DNA of 64,000 bases from an uncultured Sphingorhabdus sp. (GCA_937944295.1 CALDZL010000068.1:1-64000); one strand, 5' to 3'. Counted from the first letter of the stretch, positions 51,342 through 61,956 are shown. The notes: a model not told the origin generated them from the letters alone. Translations and numbers: made by a program.

Positions 51342-53393
51342 TCAGGCATGATACTCTTCTTCATCCTGCTCTTCTAAAATTTCTCTCAGATTAAGAGCTT
51401 GCTGCAGCTCTTCAACTATGCCTTTATCATCGGGCAGTAGTTTTTGTGCTTTCTCCAGCAATTCAACAGCCGCCTTACCATTCACCCCTTGTTCCAATAA
51501 GGTATAACCATAAACGCGGGTAGTATCAACATTGAGCGGATTAATTTCATAAGCAATTTTTGCCATTTTTACAGCATCATCTAATCGATCATAAGCGACA
51601 TAGCTGCGCGCTAATTTTGTTAGAATAATAGTATCATTATATCCGATACGGTCTCGAATAGATTCGAGCCAAAAAATAGCCTGTTGTGCATTACCCAATT
51701 CCATATATGTATCTGCAATTAACTTTTGAGCCATAATATCGCGCGGGTTATTGGAGAGGTAGGATAACAATGTCTCTCTTGCCCTATTAAAATCTTGAGC
51801 CCTGCGATAAGCATCGACCAGTCGCAGCATTAATGATTGTTCAAACTTAATAGCGCGTGCATCATTAAAATGCTTTAGAGCAGCGCTTATATTATTATTA
51901 CGGATTTGGATATCCCCAACTAATATATGCGCATCAGCAACACCTTGATTTTTGGCCAATAAAGATCTTGCCAAATTCAACGCACCAACCCTATTATCTC
52001 GCTCTAATAAGGCTCGGATATAGGGGATGATTAGGTCAGCTCTATCAGGATTTTTTAGCGCTATACTCTGAATCTCTGCGAAATTGCTATCCTCTCTTAC
52101 CAAGGATATACCTGCTGCTTGATTTTGCATCACCCTATTTAAATAGGGTGCAGCTTCGCTTCTTTTGTCCAGTGCTTCAAGAACGCGCGCGGCAATAATA
52201 TTGCTATAGCTATCTGATCCATGTTTATTGATGAATCGCATGATATTTTCATTGGCTTGAATATATTCACCTGCCCTGTAATGGCTGGCAGATAAAAGCT
52301 TAAGCGCTGTTTTATTATTAGGCTGTAGTCCCAACAATTTGCGAAATTTTTTGATCGCTAGATTATAATTTTGCAATTCATATTCTATAATGGCTGATAA
52401 TAATAACCCAGCGGGAAGACTATTTTGCCGATCTCCTGCTTGGCTCAATAATCTGCGTGCTAATTTATAGTTCCGCGCCCTCGCCGCTATCGTTGCCTGC
52501 ATATAATATGCAACACCGCTCTGCGGTTCTAATTCTAATATTTCGCGCGACACTTCTAACATTTCAGATGCGTGGCCAGCATCACCAAGCGTCGTTGCAT
52601 ATTCAATCTTTACGGGAATATCATCAGGGTTAATTTCTAAGGCTCTTTCAAACCAGGGTAATGCCGCCAATAATCCGAATTGAGAGCGCACCATTCGTCC
52701 TCTAAATTCTAATGCCCTTATATTATTCTCATCTAATTCAACAGCATATTCAACTGCCTCAATGGCCGCCTTTTGATCGCCCAAGACAAAACGAAAGCGC
52801 GCAATATCAGTCCACAACATACTATCTTTGGGTGCTTTTTCTACGGCTCTGTCAAATGCTTGCCGCGAGGCATCAATATCACCAACCTCCATGAGGACGC
52901 GGCCCAAAATACGCTGTGCATCCGTATAGGATTCACTACCAATATTATCGCTAGTTAGCGCGGTCTTAGCTTTATCATATTCGCCCAGCAACCAATAAGC
53001 TTTTCCCAGCAAATAATTTATACGACCGCTATCGACGTCCATTTCTTTAACAGACAATAGATCACTTTTGGCATCAGCTGCATCAAATAGCATTAAATTT
53101 ACATTAGCGAGTTCGATTTTTGCTGCTGGCCAGCTCGTATCAGACTCGACCGCTTTTTTTAATATCACACGCGCAGATCTGTAATTTTTTTCTTCTATTA
53201 AAGGTTTTGCTTCATGGAAATATTTCTCGGCCAGTCCTCGATCCTTATTATCAGTATAGAGCCATAATTTCCAACCTATCGCCAACATAAAAGCACCAAA
53301 AAACATTATGCCAATAGTGATTGATCCGGTTTTTTTAATTTCCCGAATGATGCGCTTTCTTGACGACTTGCCTGTGCGATAACGACGCGGCAT
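51342..53393 (-). CDS. TPR-repeat protein, PrsT-like (PEP-CTERM/XrtA-associated)
   Basis: 683 aa, N-terminal TM, many TPR units, directly downstream of PrsR-like regulator. Confidence 0.75.
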   Translation of the reverse strand: MPRRYRTGKSSRKRIIREIKKTGSITIGIMFFGAFMLAIGWKLWLYTDNKDRGLAEKYFHEAKPLIEEKNYRSARVILKKAVESDTSWPAAKIELANVNLMLFDAADAKSDLLSVKEMDVDSGRINYLLGKAYWLLGEYDKAKTALTSDNIGSESYTDAQRILGRVLMEVGDIDASRQAFDRAVEKAPKDSMLWTDIARFRFVLGDQKAAIEAVEYAVELDENNIRALEFRGRMVRSQFGLLAALPWFERALEINPDDIPVKIEYATTLGDAGHASEMLEVSREILELEPQSGVAYYMQATIAARARNYKLARRLLSQAGDRQNSLPAGLLLSAIIEYELQNYNLAIKKFRKLLGLQPNNKTALKLLSASHYRAGEYIQANENIMRFINKHGSDSYSNIIAARVLEALDKRSEAAPYLNRVMQNQAAGISLVREDSNFAEIQSIALKNPDRADLIIPYIRALLERDNRVGALNLARSLLAKNQGVADAHILVGDIQIRNNNISAALKHFNDARAIKFEQSLMLRLVDAYRRAQDFNRARETLLSYLSNNPRDIMAQKLIADTYMELGNAQQAIFWLESIRDRIGYNDTIILTKLARSYVAYDRLDDAVKMAKIAYEINPLNVDTTRVYGYTLLEQGVNGKAAVELLEKAQKLLPDDKGIVEELQQALNLREILEEQDEEEYHA

Positions 53394-53395
53394 AT

Positions 53396-54778
53396 TTACG
53401 CCTGCATATGATATTGCTTGAGCAAATCATAGAGTGTTGGTCTACTGATACCTAATAGTTTAGCCGCATTAGATATATTACCCTCAGTCCTAGAAATTGC
53501 TCTTGTAATGGCGCGCCTATCCGCCAATTCACGTGCAGCTTTCAGATTGATGAACTTATCCATTTCATCGCTATTTTCTTCTAATTCTAAATCATCGACA
53601 GATATCATATTGTCATCTGCCATAATGACGGCGCGTTTTATTGTATTTTCAAGCTCGCGCACATTTCCTGGCCACTCCCACATATCAATTGCGTTCAATG
53701 CATCTGGCCGAAAACCTTTTACTGCTGGGTTCATTTCTGCAGCAAATTTCTTCAGAAAATGCTTGGCTAGTAAGATAGCATCTCCCGTACGCTCGCTAAG
53801 ACTGGGTATATTAACGATGATTTCTGCCAAACGATAATATAGATCATCGCGAAAAGTTTTTTCGGTAATCATTTGGTTCAAATTCCGATGCGTTGCACAA
53901 ACAATGCGTACATCGACAGGGATTAATTTGCGTCCGCCAATACGTTCTACGTTACGCTCTTGCAGAAATCGTAACAATTTAACTTGTAAAGGCAATGGAA
54001 TATCGCCAACCTCATCCAAAAATAAAGTACCTCCATTAGCCTGTTCTATTTTACCTTCTGTAGTTTTCACTGCTCCAGTAAAGGCCCCTTTTTCATGGCC
54101 AAATAATTCAGACTCAAGTAAATTTTCTGGAATTGCGCCACAATTAATCGCAATGAATGGCTTATCATGTCTATCGCTATTATTATGCAATCCATTCGCT
54201 AATAATTCTTTGCCCGTACCACTAGAACCAAGCAACATAACCGATGCATTGGTTTTTGCTACACGCTCTATAGTCCTCGCTACCTTAGTCATTTCGGGCG
54301 AACCACTAATGATATTTCCCAATAGCAGCTCTTCACCAACATCTTGATTGAGCTGATCTTCATGTTTTTGTTCTAATTGATGGACATGTAAGGCACGGCT
54401 TACAATTAAATGTAATTCATCAATATCAACTGGTTTTTGATAAAAATCCCAAGCACCCGCTGCAACGGCTCGCATAGCACTATCTGGTTCACCATGGCCA
54501 GATGCGACAATGATCTTGAGTTGCGGCATTAATTTAAGCATTTCCTCTAGTGCAGCAAACCCCTCCGATGCTCCATCGGGGTCGGGCGGCAAACCCAAAT
54601 CCAAAGTCACCACATCGGGCTCTTGCGCACGCAATATAGCGAGAGCTTCTTCTCTGCTACTAGCTGTAAAAACTTCAAAATCTTCATAGGACCATTTTAA
54701 TTGTTTCTGAAGTCCCAAGTCATCTTCTACGATCAATAATTTAGGCATCGCTTTCATTTTTTTATCAGGCATAATCAC
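53396..54778 (-). CDS. prsR: PEP-CTERM-box response regulator PrsR (sigma54-dependent)
   Basis: Receiver LLIVEDDLGLQKQLKWSYEDFEVFTA; AAA+ GSSGTGKELLANGLHNNS, GHEKGAFTGAVKTTEGKIEQANGGTLFLDEVGD; Fis-type HTH. Confidence 0.88.
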   Translation of the reverse strand: MIMPDKKMKAMPKLLIVEDDLGLQKQLKWSYEDFEVFTASSREEALAILRAQEPDVVTLDLGLPPDPDGASEGFAALEEMLKLMPQLKIIVASGHGEPDSAMRAVAAGAWDFYQKPVDIDELHLIVSRALHVHQLEQKHEDQLNQDVGEELLLGNIISGSPEMTKVARTIERVAKTNASVMLLGSSGTGKELLANGLHNNSDRHDKPFIAINCGAIPENLLESELFGHEKGAFTGAVKTTEGKIEQANGGTLFLDEVGDIPLPLQVKLLRFLQERNVERIGGRKLIPVDVRIVCATHRNLNQMITEKTFRDDLYYRLAEIIVNIPSLSERTGDAILLAKHFLKKFAAEMNPAVKGFRPDALNAIDMWEWPGNVRELENTIKRAVIMADDNMISVDDLELEENSDEMDKFINLKAARELADRRAITRAISRTEGNISNAAKLLGISRPTLYDLLKQYHMQA

Positions 54779-56901
54779 GCACTCTTATCAGTAAAAGATT
54801 GATTTTCATTCTCAGCAACGATTTCTCTTTCGTTCTCTCTTCTCTTAGCAGAAGCTGGTAAAGAGATTGTAAACCTTGTTCCTCTTCCTATAGTACTCTC
54901 AACGCGCAAATTACCGCCCATCGTCTCCACCAATGACATAGATTCATAGGCCCCTATCCCAAAGCCGCCACTTTTGCTTGATTCAAAAGGTTTAAATAAT
55001 TCATTGGAAACGAAACTCTCACTCATACCGCAGCCACGGTCTACAATTTGAATAGTAACAACATCCCCTTGTTTTTGTCCCAATAATCGAATGGGTGCTT
55101 GATTTTCTGTTGCTTCAATAGCATTTTGCACCAAATGCGTTATCGCTGTTTCCAATCTTACTGGGTCAAATACCGCGCATAGATCTGGTTCAAACTCGCA
55201 TTCAATAGGGTGTATTAATTTTTTAGGTTCCAGAGCATTTGATACAATCGGTTCTACTGCATAATATTTAGGTTCACTCCGTTTCACTTTATTATGCTGA
55301 GATAAACGCGCCAGAAGCTTATTCATTTTACCAACAGAAGATTGCAAAGTAGAAACCATATCGTCTCTAAACTCTGGTTTATCAGCATGTTTCTCTGCGT
55401 TGCGAGATAATATACTCAATTGGCTGACCAAATTTTTAATATCATGCATTACAAAAGCAAAACGGCGATTGAATTGATCAAATTGTCGCCCTTCAATTAA
55501 TTTCTTCTGGCTGTCAGCCTCGGCCAAATAACTTCCCAATTGCCGACTAACCACACGGAGCATATCCATATCTTCCCAATCTATAGTCCATGCTATTCTG
55601 GGTTTAGCCAGCACCATAATTCCCGTTAACTTCCCAAAATGGACCAATGGCACAATTAACCATGCATTGGGTTCATCAAATAACCATTGTGGCAATGCGC
55701 GGGGGTCACAACGCTTATCATCCCCTACTCTGACTTCATCCATAATCACAATATGATTAGTAGATTCGAAAAACTCGACCATATATTGTGTACTAGGATT
55801 TGATGGAACATCCGCAGAAGACCAATTCCATCGCGCTTGAAGCATTAATTGTCCGCTCGATGAAGGTGTTAATAATAAACCGCTAGGGCATTCTAATATA
55901 TCAGCCATAGATTTTATAACACGCTCATGAAATGTCATGTCATGACCTAAAAAGCCAATCGTATCTGCAAAACGCATCCATTCCGTACGATAATCATAAC
56001 GGTGCTGGAAAAAATTCTTTGCCAGTTTTACTTTAAACCAAGCTTTAAATTGACCCGATGGCAATACTAATAATGCAATGATTGTCATAGCGAATATCAG
56101 GCTGATTTGTGCAAGCCTGGCATAATCGCCTCCAATAAATTCGATAACAGTATTTAACATTACCATTACAATCAAATATCCGCCAATCGCGAATAAAGAA
56201 ATGGATTGGAATGCGACTGTTCTTGACAATCGTAATCGCAATTCAGAGTTTCGTAGAGCCGCAGCAACAAAAATTGGAGCTAATAAAGTCATTGCAAAAC
56301 CCCGCGTTTGCAATAATTCAAGTGATACTATCTGCGTTAAATAGCTTATCGTATAGAGATTCAAATCATAGGTCCAAAGTGCAGCTAGCGCGGCTAAAGG
56401 CAGACTTATTCCCCAACGTGCATTGGGTGCTGACACCGTATAAAGATTATGTAGCGCTACCAATGCGCCTGCAGCAAATAGCATACGAAATATATAGGAT
56501 GAATAGCGTATCAAAACTATTGCATCTGCCGTTAACCCCAAATTAGCGACTATCAAATCAACACTTGCCTGAAGAAAAAGAACGAAAATAAGCGAAACAT
56601 ATATATAATTAAGACTTTTAGGTTGCTCACGCCCTTCACCACTCCTTAGCAGAACATATAGGAAGATAAGCCAACCCAAGTTTCTGATAGTTTCTGACAT
56701 AAAAGCAGCTAAACTATTAGCCCCCATCAGACTCACTGCAAAACCCCAAACCGATGTAAAGGAAAGCCCTAATAATAAAAATAGTTGCTGTCTGTTGTTC
56801 AAGCCATGCTTATGAAACACCCATATAGCTAGAGCAGAATAGAGAAAGGCAACAGCCATATGTCCCCAATATCCAGCAGTATAGAGTATTTCAGGCATCA
56901 A
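54775..56901 (-). CDS. prsK: Histidine kinase PrsK-like (PEP-CTERM/XrtA system)
   Basis: N-terminal TM region, GAF-like region, FAFVMHDIKNLVSQLSILSRNAEKH, GGFGIGAYESMSLVETMGGNLRVES. Confidence 0.85.
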   Translation of the reverse strand: MMPEILYTAGYWGHMAVAFLYSALAIWVFHKHGLNNRQQLFLLLGLSFTSVWGFAVSLMGANSLAAFMSETIRNLGWLIFLYVLLRSGEGREQPKSLNYIYVSLIFVLFLQASVDLIVANLGLTADAIVLIRYSSYIFRMLFAAGALVALHNLYTVSAPNARWGISLPLAALAALWTYDLNLYTISYLTQIVSLELLQTRGFAMTLLAPIFVAAALRNSELRLRLSRTVAFQSISLFAIGGYLIVMVMLNTVIEFIGGDYARLAQISLIFAMTIIALLVLPSGQFKAWFKVKLAKNFFQHRYDYRTEWMRFADTIGFLGHDMTFHERVIKSMADILECPSGLLLTPSSSGQLMLQARWNWSSADVPSNPSTQYMVEFFESTNHIVIMDEVRVGDDKRCDPRALPQWLFDEPNAWLIVPLVHFGKLTGIMVLAKPRIAWTIDWEDMDMLRVVSRQLGSYLAEADSQKKLIEGRQFDQFNRRFAFVMHDIKNLVSQLSILSRNAEKHADKPEFRDDMVSTLQSSVGKMNKLLARLSQHNKVKRSEPKYYAVEPIVSNALEPKKLIHPIECEFEPDLCAVFDPVRLETAITHLVQNAIEATENQAPIRLLGQKQGDVVTIQIVDRGCGMSESFVSNELFKPFESSKSGGFGIGAYESMSLVETMGGNLRVESTIGRGTRFTISLPASAKRRENEREIVAENENQSFTDKSA

Positions 56902-58290
56902 TTATCTCACACCTTCAGGCCAAAGCACAACACGTACAGTTTGCAACAAAATTAACAAATCCAAAAATGGCGTATAATTTTTGGCATAGTAAAGATCATA
57001 CTCAAGCTTTTGACGGCTATCATCAATTGAAGCACCATAGGGATAATTTACCTGTGCCCAGCCCGTTATTCCAGGTTTTACCATATGCCTCTCAGCATAA
57101 TATTTAATTTTATCTTCTAACTCAGATACAAATTCTGGACGTTCTGGCCGTGGACCTACAAAGCTCATTTCCCCTTTCAACACGCTCCATGTTTGCGGTA
57201 ATTCATCAATACGGGTCATACGGATAAATTTACCCACAGCCGTTATTCGTGGATCATCCTCGCTGGCCCAAATTGCTTTGCCATCAATTTCGGCATCTTG
57301 GCGCATTGAACGCAGCTTGATAATATTATAGGGTTGCCCGAAGAGGCCTATTCTAGTTTGTCTGTAAAAAGCAGGACCTTTGCTCTCTAATTTTACCAAC
57401 AAGCCAAAGAGAATAATGATTGGCGCTGATATAGTGAGCAAAATCACGCTCGCCATTATATCAAAAATACGCTTGGTAAAGCTTGATATTCTGCGACCAG
57501 CAGAAAAACCATCAGAAAAAATAAGCCAGCTTGGATTAACGCTGTCCAAATCAACACGTCCTGTTTCTCTTTCTAAAAATGTAGAGAGATCATTCACATG
57601 GACACCTGTAGTTTTAATGCGCAACAGATCCGATAATGGCAATGCATTTCGACGCTCTTCTAAAGCCAGTACAACTTCACTAGCTGCCATTTTTACCACA
57701 AAATCAGACAGATTATAGATGGCATCGCGATTGATAGCTTCTGGCACAACTTTTTTAGCTTCGCTCATCGCCACATAGCCAGTAACAGTAAAACCTGCAC
57801 CTATTTTGGATTCTAAATCTTTTATGCGCTGTGCCCTTGTACCTGCGCCTAATATTAATAACCGTCTTTTAAAAGCTTCGGCACCTAATGCTGAACCCAA
57901 TATCATACGGTTAATCGATAAGAATAAAAAGGCCAGTCCCATGGCGTATAGTAAATTAGAACGCCATAATGTAGAGCCTGGCATAATGAAAGCCAAGACA
58001 GATTGGAAAATAACACCCAATGATATTGCAACAATGATTCTTGCTATTGCAAATCGAAGGGATTGCAAAGATTGAGCACTATAGACACCAGTAGACAGGC
58101 TAGCGATTTGAACCGAAACCGCAAATAATATGAGCGGTAATACACGATTTCCAATGAAATCAACGCTCATACCAATTTGATTAGCACGCAAAACCCATGC
58201 AACCTCACCTGCAATAAGCAAAAGTATTAAATCAACTATGCCGAGGAAAATAACGGGATAAGGGATATAATGTTTGAATAATCTTACCAC
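56902..58290 (-). CDS. PEP-CTERM/XrtA-associated sugar transferase (TIGR03013-like)
   Basis: KRIFDIMASVILLTISAPIIILFGLLVKLESKGPAFYRQTRIGLFGQPYNIIKLRSMR, MSFVGPRPERPEFV. Confidence 0.88.
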   Translation of the reverse strand: MVRLFKHYIPYPVIFLGIVDLILLLIAGEVAWVLRANQIGMSVDFIGNRVLPLILFAVSVQIASLSTGVYSAQSLQSLRFAIARIIVAISLGVIFQSVLAFIMPGSTLWRSNLLYAMGLAFLFLSINRMILGSALGAEAFKRRLLILGAGTRAQRIKDLESKIGAGFTVTGYVAMSEAKKVVPEAINRDAIYNLSDFVVKMAASEVVLALEERRNALPLSDLLRIKTTGVHVNDLSTFLERETGRVDLDSVNPSWLIFSDGFSAGRRISSFTKRIFDIMASVILLTISAPIIILFGLLVKLESKGPAFYRQTRIGLFGQPYNIIKLRSMRQDAEIDGKAIWASEDDPRITAVGKFIRMTRIDELPQTWSVLKGEMSFVGPRPERPEFVSELEDKIKYYAERHMVKPGITGWAQVNYPYGASIDDSRQKLEYDLYYAKNYTPFLDLLILLQTVRVVLWPEGVR

Positions 58291-58415
58291 AAAAACAGCC
58301 TATCTTATTGGTTCGTAACGCTATGATAGCATCAAATAGTTTAGTGTCGATTAATTTTACAGTTCCAATTAAAAATAAAATAAGACAGTAAAATAAAATG
58401 AGTTTGAATACTAAG

Positions 58416-59819
58416 CTAGTCACTAATAAAAGAAAATGGAGATATTTCTCTTTCTCTTTCGTTAAACAGTAATAATTTGTCACTGGGGGCCTCTGCACGC
58501 TGAGGGCATTCTGGAATAGTACATAATTTACAGCCCAACCCAATAAGCGTTTGATTTCCTTTATCCAAATCCAACCCAGTCGCGATAGACATTTTTTTAG
58601 CAAACTCTGCTCTCAAACCTATGATTATAGTAAATTCAGTTTTATTATCATCTTGGCCATTGGCCGCAGTTAAACGATCATTTTTATAGTGCGAGGACGC
58701 AATTGTGAACCATCGTGTTCTATCCTCTAATTCAATCAATTGCGTTATCATCCTACTTGGCATTTTGGGTGCATCGTGGATATTCCACAATGGGCATCTC
58801 TGCTGTCCTTCTACCAGAGGAGATTTGCTGGCTCCTGCATAGCGTTTTGAAACTTGTCCAGCGCGATCAATCCTCATCATGAAAAATGGTAAGCCTCTGC
58901 TGCCTATTCGCTGTAAACTTGTCAAACGATGTGCAACCATCTCAAAGCTGGCTCCAAATCGTTTCTGCAAAATATTTACATCATATCCGCTGGATTCGCA
59001 GGCTTTAAGAAACCGCTGATAGGGCATAAGAACTGCTGCTGCAAAATAAGATATCAAATGGCGGCGAAATAAGCGCTGAGCAGCTCTATCATCAAAACCA
59101 GCGCCTTTGACCATATTTTCTATTTGATCATCAGCCTCTAAATGTGCCAATTGACTGGCAAGCGCAAATAATCTGCCTGAAGATGATAATGTCTCAGAAA
59201 TTTGTAATTGCCGTGCGTGTAAATCAAGCCGGCGAAGCAAGTTAGGCATGATATCATAAGGCAATATCCGAACTACAATTTGGTGTTTAATGCGCAAACG
59301 TTCCGAAATAGCATTGTAAAGATCATTCGAGCTCTGCCGCAAATCATCCGCCAATTCCTCTGCAATAATATCTAAATCGGCAAAATATCCATTCCATCGT
59401 TCAATTTCTGTTCGCACAGGTTCAGGCTTTAACTGCACATCACCACTAGACTTAGGAGCAGAAATATAAGCATCATAGAGTATAGCAAAAGCTTGCGCCG
59501 TATCGGGAGCAGCAGCCATCCATTCTTGCAACTGACTTCTATCAATAGAAATATCTTCAAAAAGAGAATTGGATAATCGCCGTCTTAATGCTTCTTCACC
59601 ACCACCCGGCTCATCATGGGTTAGGCTGCGCGGATCAAAATCATATGCAGACACCAATTTCATGATAATAGCGGCAGTTAAAGGCCTTTGATTGCGTTCT
59701 ATAAGGTTCAAATAACTAGCAGATATATCTAGGGTTTCAGCCATAGAAACTTGTGTTAGAGCCAATGATCGTCTCAATCTTCTTAAACCATGTCCTGCAA
59801 ATATTTTTTGCTCAGCCAT
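58416..59819 (-). CDS. XRE-family regulator with ImmA/IrrE-like and DUF2083 regions (ScfR-like)
   Basis: GLRRLRRSLALTQVSMAETLDISASYLNLIERNQRPLT HTH; C-term LIGLGCKLCTIPECPQRAEAP. Confidence 0.85.
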   Translation of the reverse strand: MAEQKIFAGHGLRRLRRSLALTQVSMAETLDISASYLNLIERNQRPLTAAIIMKLVSAYDFDPRSLTHDEPGGGEEALRRRLSNSLFEDISIDRSQLQEWMAAAPDTAQAFAILYDAYISAPKSSGDVQLKPEPVRTEIERWNGYFADLDIIAEELADDLRQSSNDLYNAISERLRIKHQIVVRILPYDIMPNLLRRLDLHARQLQISETLSSSGRLFALASQLAHLEADDQIENMVKGAGFDDRAAQRLFRRHLISYFAAAVLMPYQRFLKACESSGYDVNILQKRFGASFEMVAHRLTSLQRIGSRGLPFFMMRIDRAGQVSKRYAGASKSPLVEGQQRCPLWNIHDAPKMPSRMITQLIELEDRTRWFTIASSHYKNDRLTAANGQDDNKTEFTIIIGLRAEFAKKMSIATGLDLDKGNQTLIGLGCKLCTIPECPQRAEAPSDKLLLFNEREREISPFSFISD

Positions 59820-59908
59820 TATAATATACCTTTGCCTGTAACTTATTTACAAAGTTACAGAAATATTATTCATATGTCTATGGTTTGACAATAAAGATTA
59901 TAAAATTA

Positions 59909-60048
59909 ACTATAATAACTAGTTGTGAGAGCTTAATGGTAATAAGTGTTTACCCCTTATTCGGTAGTTCCCTCAACCGACACATATATGCAAGTTTCCT
60001 GGGGAGGAAAATCAAACTGATCGCTGACAGAAATGTCAGCGATTTTTT
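59909..60048 (+). ncRNA. Candidate intergenic small RNA
   Basis: Three consecutive hairpins (AATAAG/CTTATT; TTTCCT-GGGG-AGGAAA; terminator), TATAAT-like box at 59911, no convincing CDS. Confidence 0.4.
60020..60048 (+). terminator. Intrinsic terminator: 10-bp stem, GAAA loop, T6
   Basis: ATCGCTGACA-GAAA-TGTCAGCGATTTTTT. Confidence 0.85.
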
Positions 60049-60169
60049 ATTGCCAATAATAATTTTTGAAAGAAAAATTTAACTAATCACAGTGTATACT
60101 ATAATTATAATGCCATATATTGCTGGCGTAACAAATAATTTCGGAAAATATAATTTTAACGGAAATAAA

Positions 60170-60613
60170 ATGTACAAAAAAGTAAATCATCAAAAGCCGA
60201 AAAAATCACATGGAACTTTAAAGGCAATACTTTGTTTCAGTGGAGTTGTATCATTATTAGCATTGGCAGTGCCTTCAAGCTTTAAGCTCGCAGTAGACGA
60301 AGAAGAACAATATGAAAGAATGTTAGAGGCAGAGCAACTAACTGCCAATGAAGGTCTCGCCATAGCAGAAGAAGAAGCAAAAGCAGAAGCAAAAGCAGAA
60401 GCAAAAGTTGAAAAGCAGCTTAGGCAAGAGCAATCATCTAACACAGTTATTGAAGATACCCTCTATGATAATTTTGAATTTGGCGAACCAAGTTTCAACC
60501 CTAACCCTGTTGCTTTAGATTATCTAAATCCTACCAATCCATCCCCGCAAATAGAAAATAACCTAGGATCAAATGGAGATGCTGACTATGATGATGAATT
60601 TTATGAAGAATGA
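60170..60613 (+). CDS. Hypothetical membrane-anchored acidic protein with AEAK repeats
   Basis: 147 aa; hydrophobic segment AILCFSGVVSLLALAVPSSF, then EEEAKAEAKAEAKAEAKVEK and acidic C-terminus. Confidence 0.6.
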   Translation: MYKKVNHQKPKKSHGTLKAILCFSGVVSLLALAVPSSFKLAVDEEEQYERMLEAEQLTANEGLAIAEEEAKAEAKAEAKVEKQLRQEQSSNTVIEDTLYDNFEFGEPSFNPNPVALDYLNPTNPSPQIENNLGSNGDADYDDEFYEE

Positions 60614-60636
60614 TAGATTATACAATAATATCAATA

Positions 60637-61956
60637 TTATTTTTGCATAATCTCTAAGGTAGCAGCTAATATCGCTTCTGTTCCCGTAGCAATTACTTTC
60701 TCAGCATCAGGCGCCCAGAATGGTGAGTGCAAAGACGGTAAACTATTACCATTTTCTTGAGCAGCCTGATATTCGTCCTGCGGCACCCCGCCGACCCAGA
60801 ATATAAAGCTTTTTATATTATCAGGGTCAGCCCTTCTATAACGGCTAAAATCTTCACCTCCCATAACAGGCGGAGCGCTGATGACACGCTGCTTTCCAAA
60901 TCTTTTAGTGAATAGATTTACTACAGGTTCAACCAAATCAGGATTATTAAATGTCGAAGGCGTATATTCATCCTCTCGGTGGTTAACAATCGGCATTTTA
61001 TCCTCTGGTATACCCGCAGCGATAGCTTCACCTTTAGTGATCCGTTTGATACCCGCAATTAACGCGGCCCGCGTTTCATCAGAATAGCTCCTTACCGTTA
61101 ATAATAGTTTCGCTTCATCCGAAATAATATTATGCTTTGAACCTGCATGAAAACTACCCACTGTAACAACAGCTGGTTCTTGCGGACTTATTTCGCGGCT
61201 GACCAAAGTTTGTAAAGATGTCACAATACGGCTTGCCAACACAACAGGGTCTTTGGTCGTGTGCGGATATGCCCCATGCCCGCCAACGCCGCGCACCGTG
61301 ATATCAACGCTATCAACATTGGCCAGAGCAAAACCACTGGAATAGCCTACTATTCCTGCTGGCACGCCAGCTGCATCATGAAAGGCGAACACATAATCAG
61401 GTTTTGGGAAACGCGTGAAAAGGCCATCATTGAGCATTTCACGAGCACCAGAACCAATTTCCTCTGCTGGCTGTAAAATCATAACCAAAGTACCCGACCA
61501 TTTATCTTTATTAGCCGAGAGATAGCGTGCGGCTCCTACCCAGCCTGTCATGTGGGTATCATGCCCACAAGCATGCATGACGCCCGTTTCAATGCCATCT
61601 TGCGTAGTCGCGACAACCTTCGATGCAAATGGCAATCCAGTCTGTTCAACAACGGGCAGTGCATCCATATCAGCGCGCAGCATTACGGTTGGTCCATCTC
61701 CATTTTTCATCACAGCAACAACGCCTGTTCGTCCAACCTTTTCGGTGACATCGAAACCTAATTTACGTGCTTCATCTGCTAACTTTTTAGCAGTACGAAA
61801 TTCCTGAAAGCTTAATTCAGGATTGCTGTGTAAATCTCTGTAGATTTCCATCAAAGATGGCATCTGCGCCGTAACAGCATCGCGTAATTCATCTGCATGC
61901 GCTGGCGCGGTTAATGATAAGAGCGCAGCACATACCGCAATATATTGAATTTTCAT
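60637..61956 (-). CDS. Secreted M20-family amidohydrolase/peptidase
   Basis: Signal peptide; VMLRADMDALPVVEQTGLPFAS, GVMHACGHDTHMTGWVGAARYL, ILQPAEEIGSGAREML. Confidence 0.9.
   Translation of the reverse strand: MKIQYIAVCAALLSLTAPAHADELRDAVTAQMPSLMEIYRDLHSNPELSFQEFRTAKKLADEARKLGFDVTEKVGRTGVVAVMKNGDGPTVMLRADMDALPVVEQTGLPFASKVVATTQDGIETGVMHACGHDTHMTGWVGAARYLSANKDKWSGTLVMILQPAEEIGSGAREMLNDGLFTRFPKPDYVFAFHDAAGVPAGIVGYSSGFALANVDSVDITVRGVGGHGAYPHTTKDPVVLASRIVTSLQTLVSREISPQEPAVVTVGSFHAGSKHNIISDEAKLLLTVRSYSDETRAALIAGIKRITKGEAIAAGIPEDKMPIVNHREDEYTPSTFNNPDLVEPVVNLFTKRFGKQRVISAPPVMGGEDFSRYRRADPDNIKSFIFWVGGVPQDEYQAAQENGNSLPSLHSPFWAPDAEKVIATGTEAILAATLEIMQK

Noticed and set aside
58232-58603. 123-aa minus-strand ORF overlapping the sugar transferase and ScfR-like genes
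   Set aside because: Overlaps two well-supported genes in another frame and has no recognisable features.
59885-60082. 65-aa plus-strand ORF over the candidate sRNA
   Set aside because: Spans the intrinsic terminator hairpin, lacks a clear SD and has no recognisable sequence.
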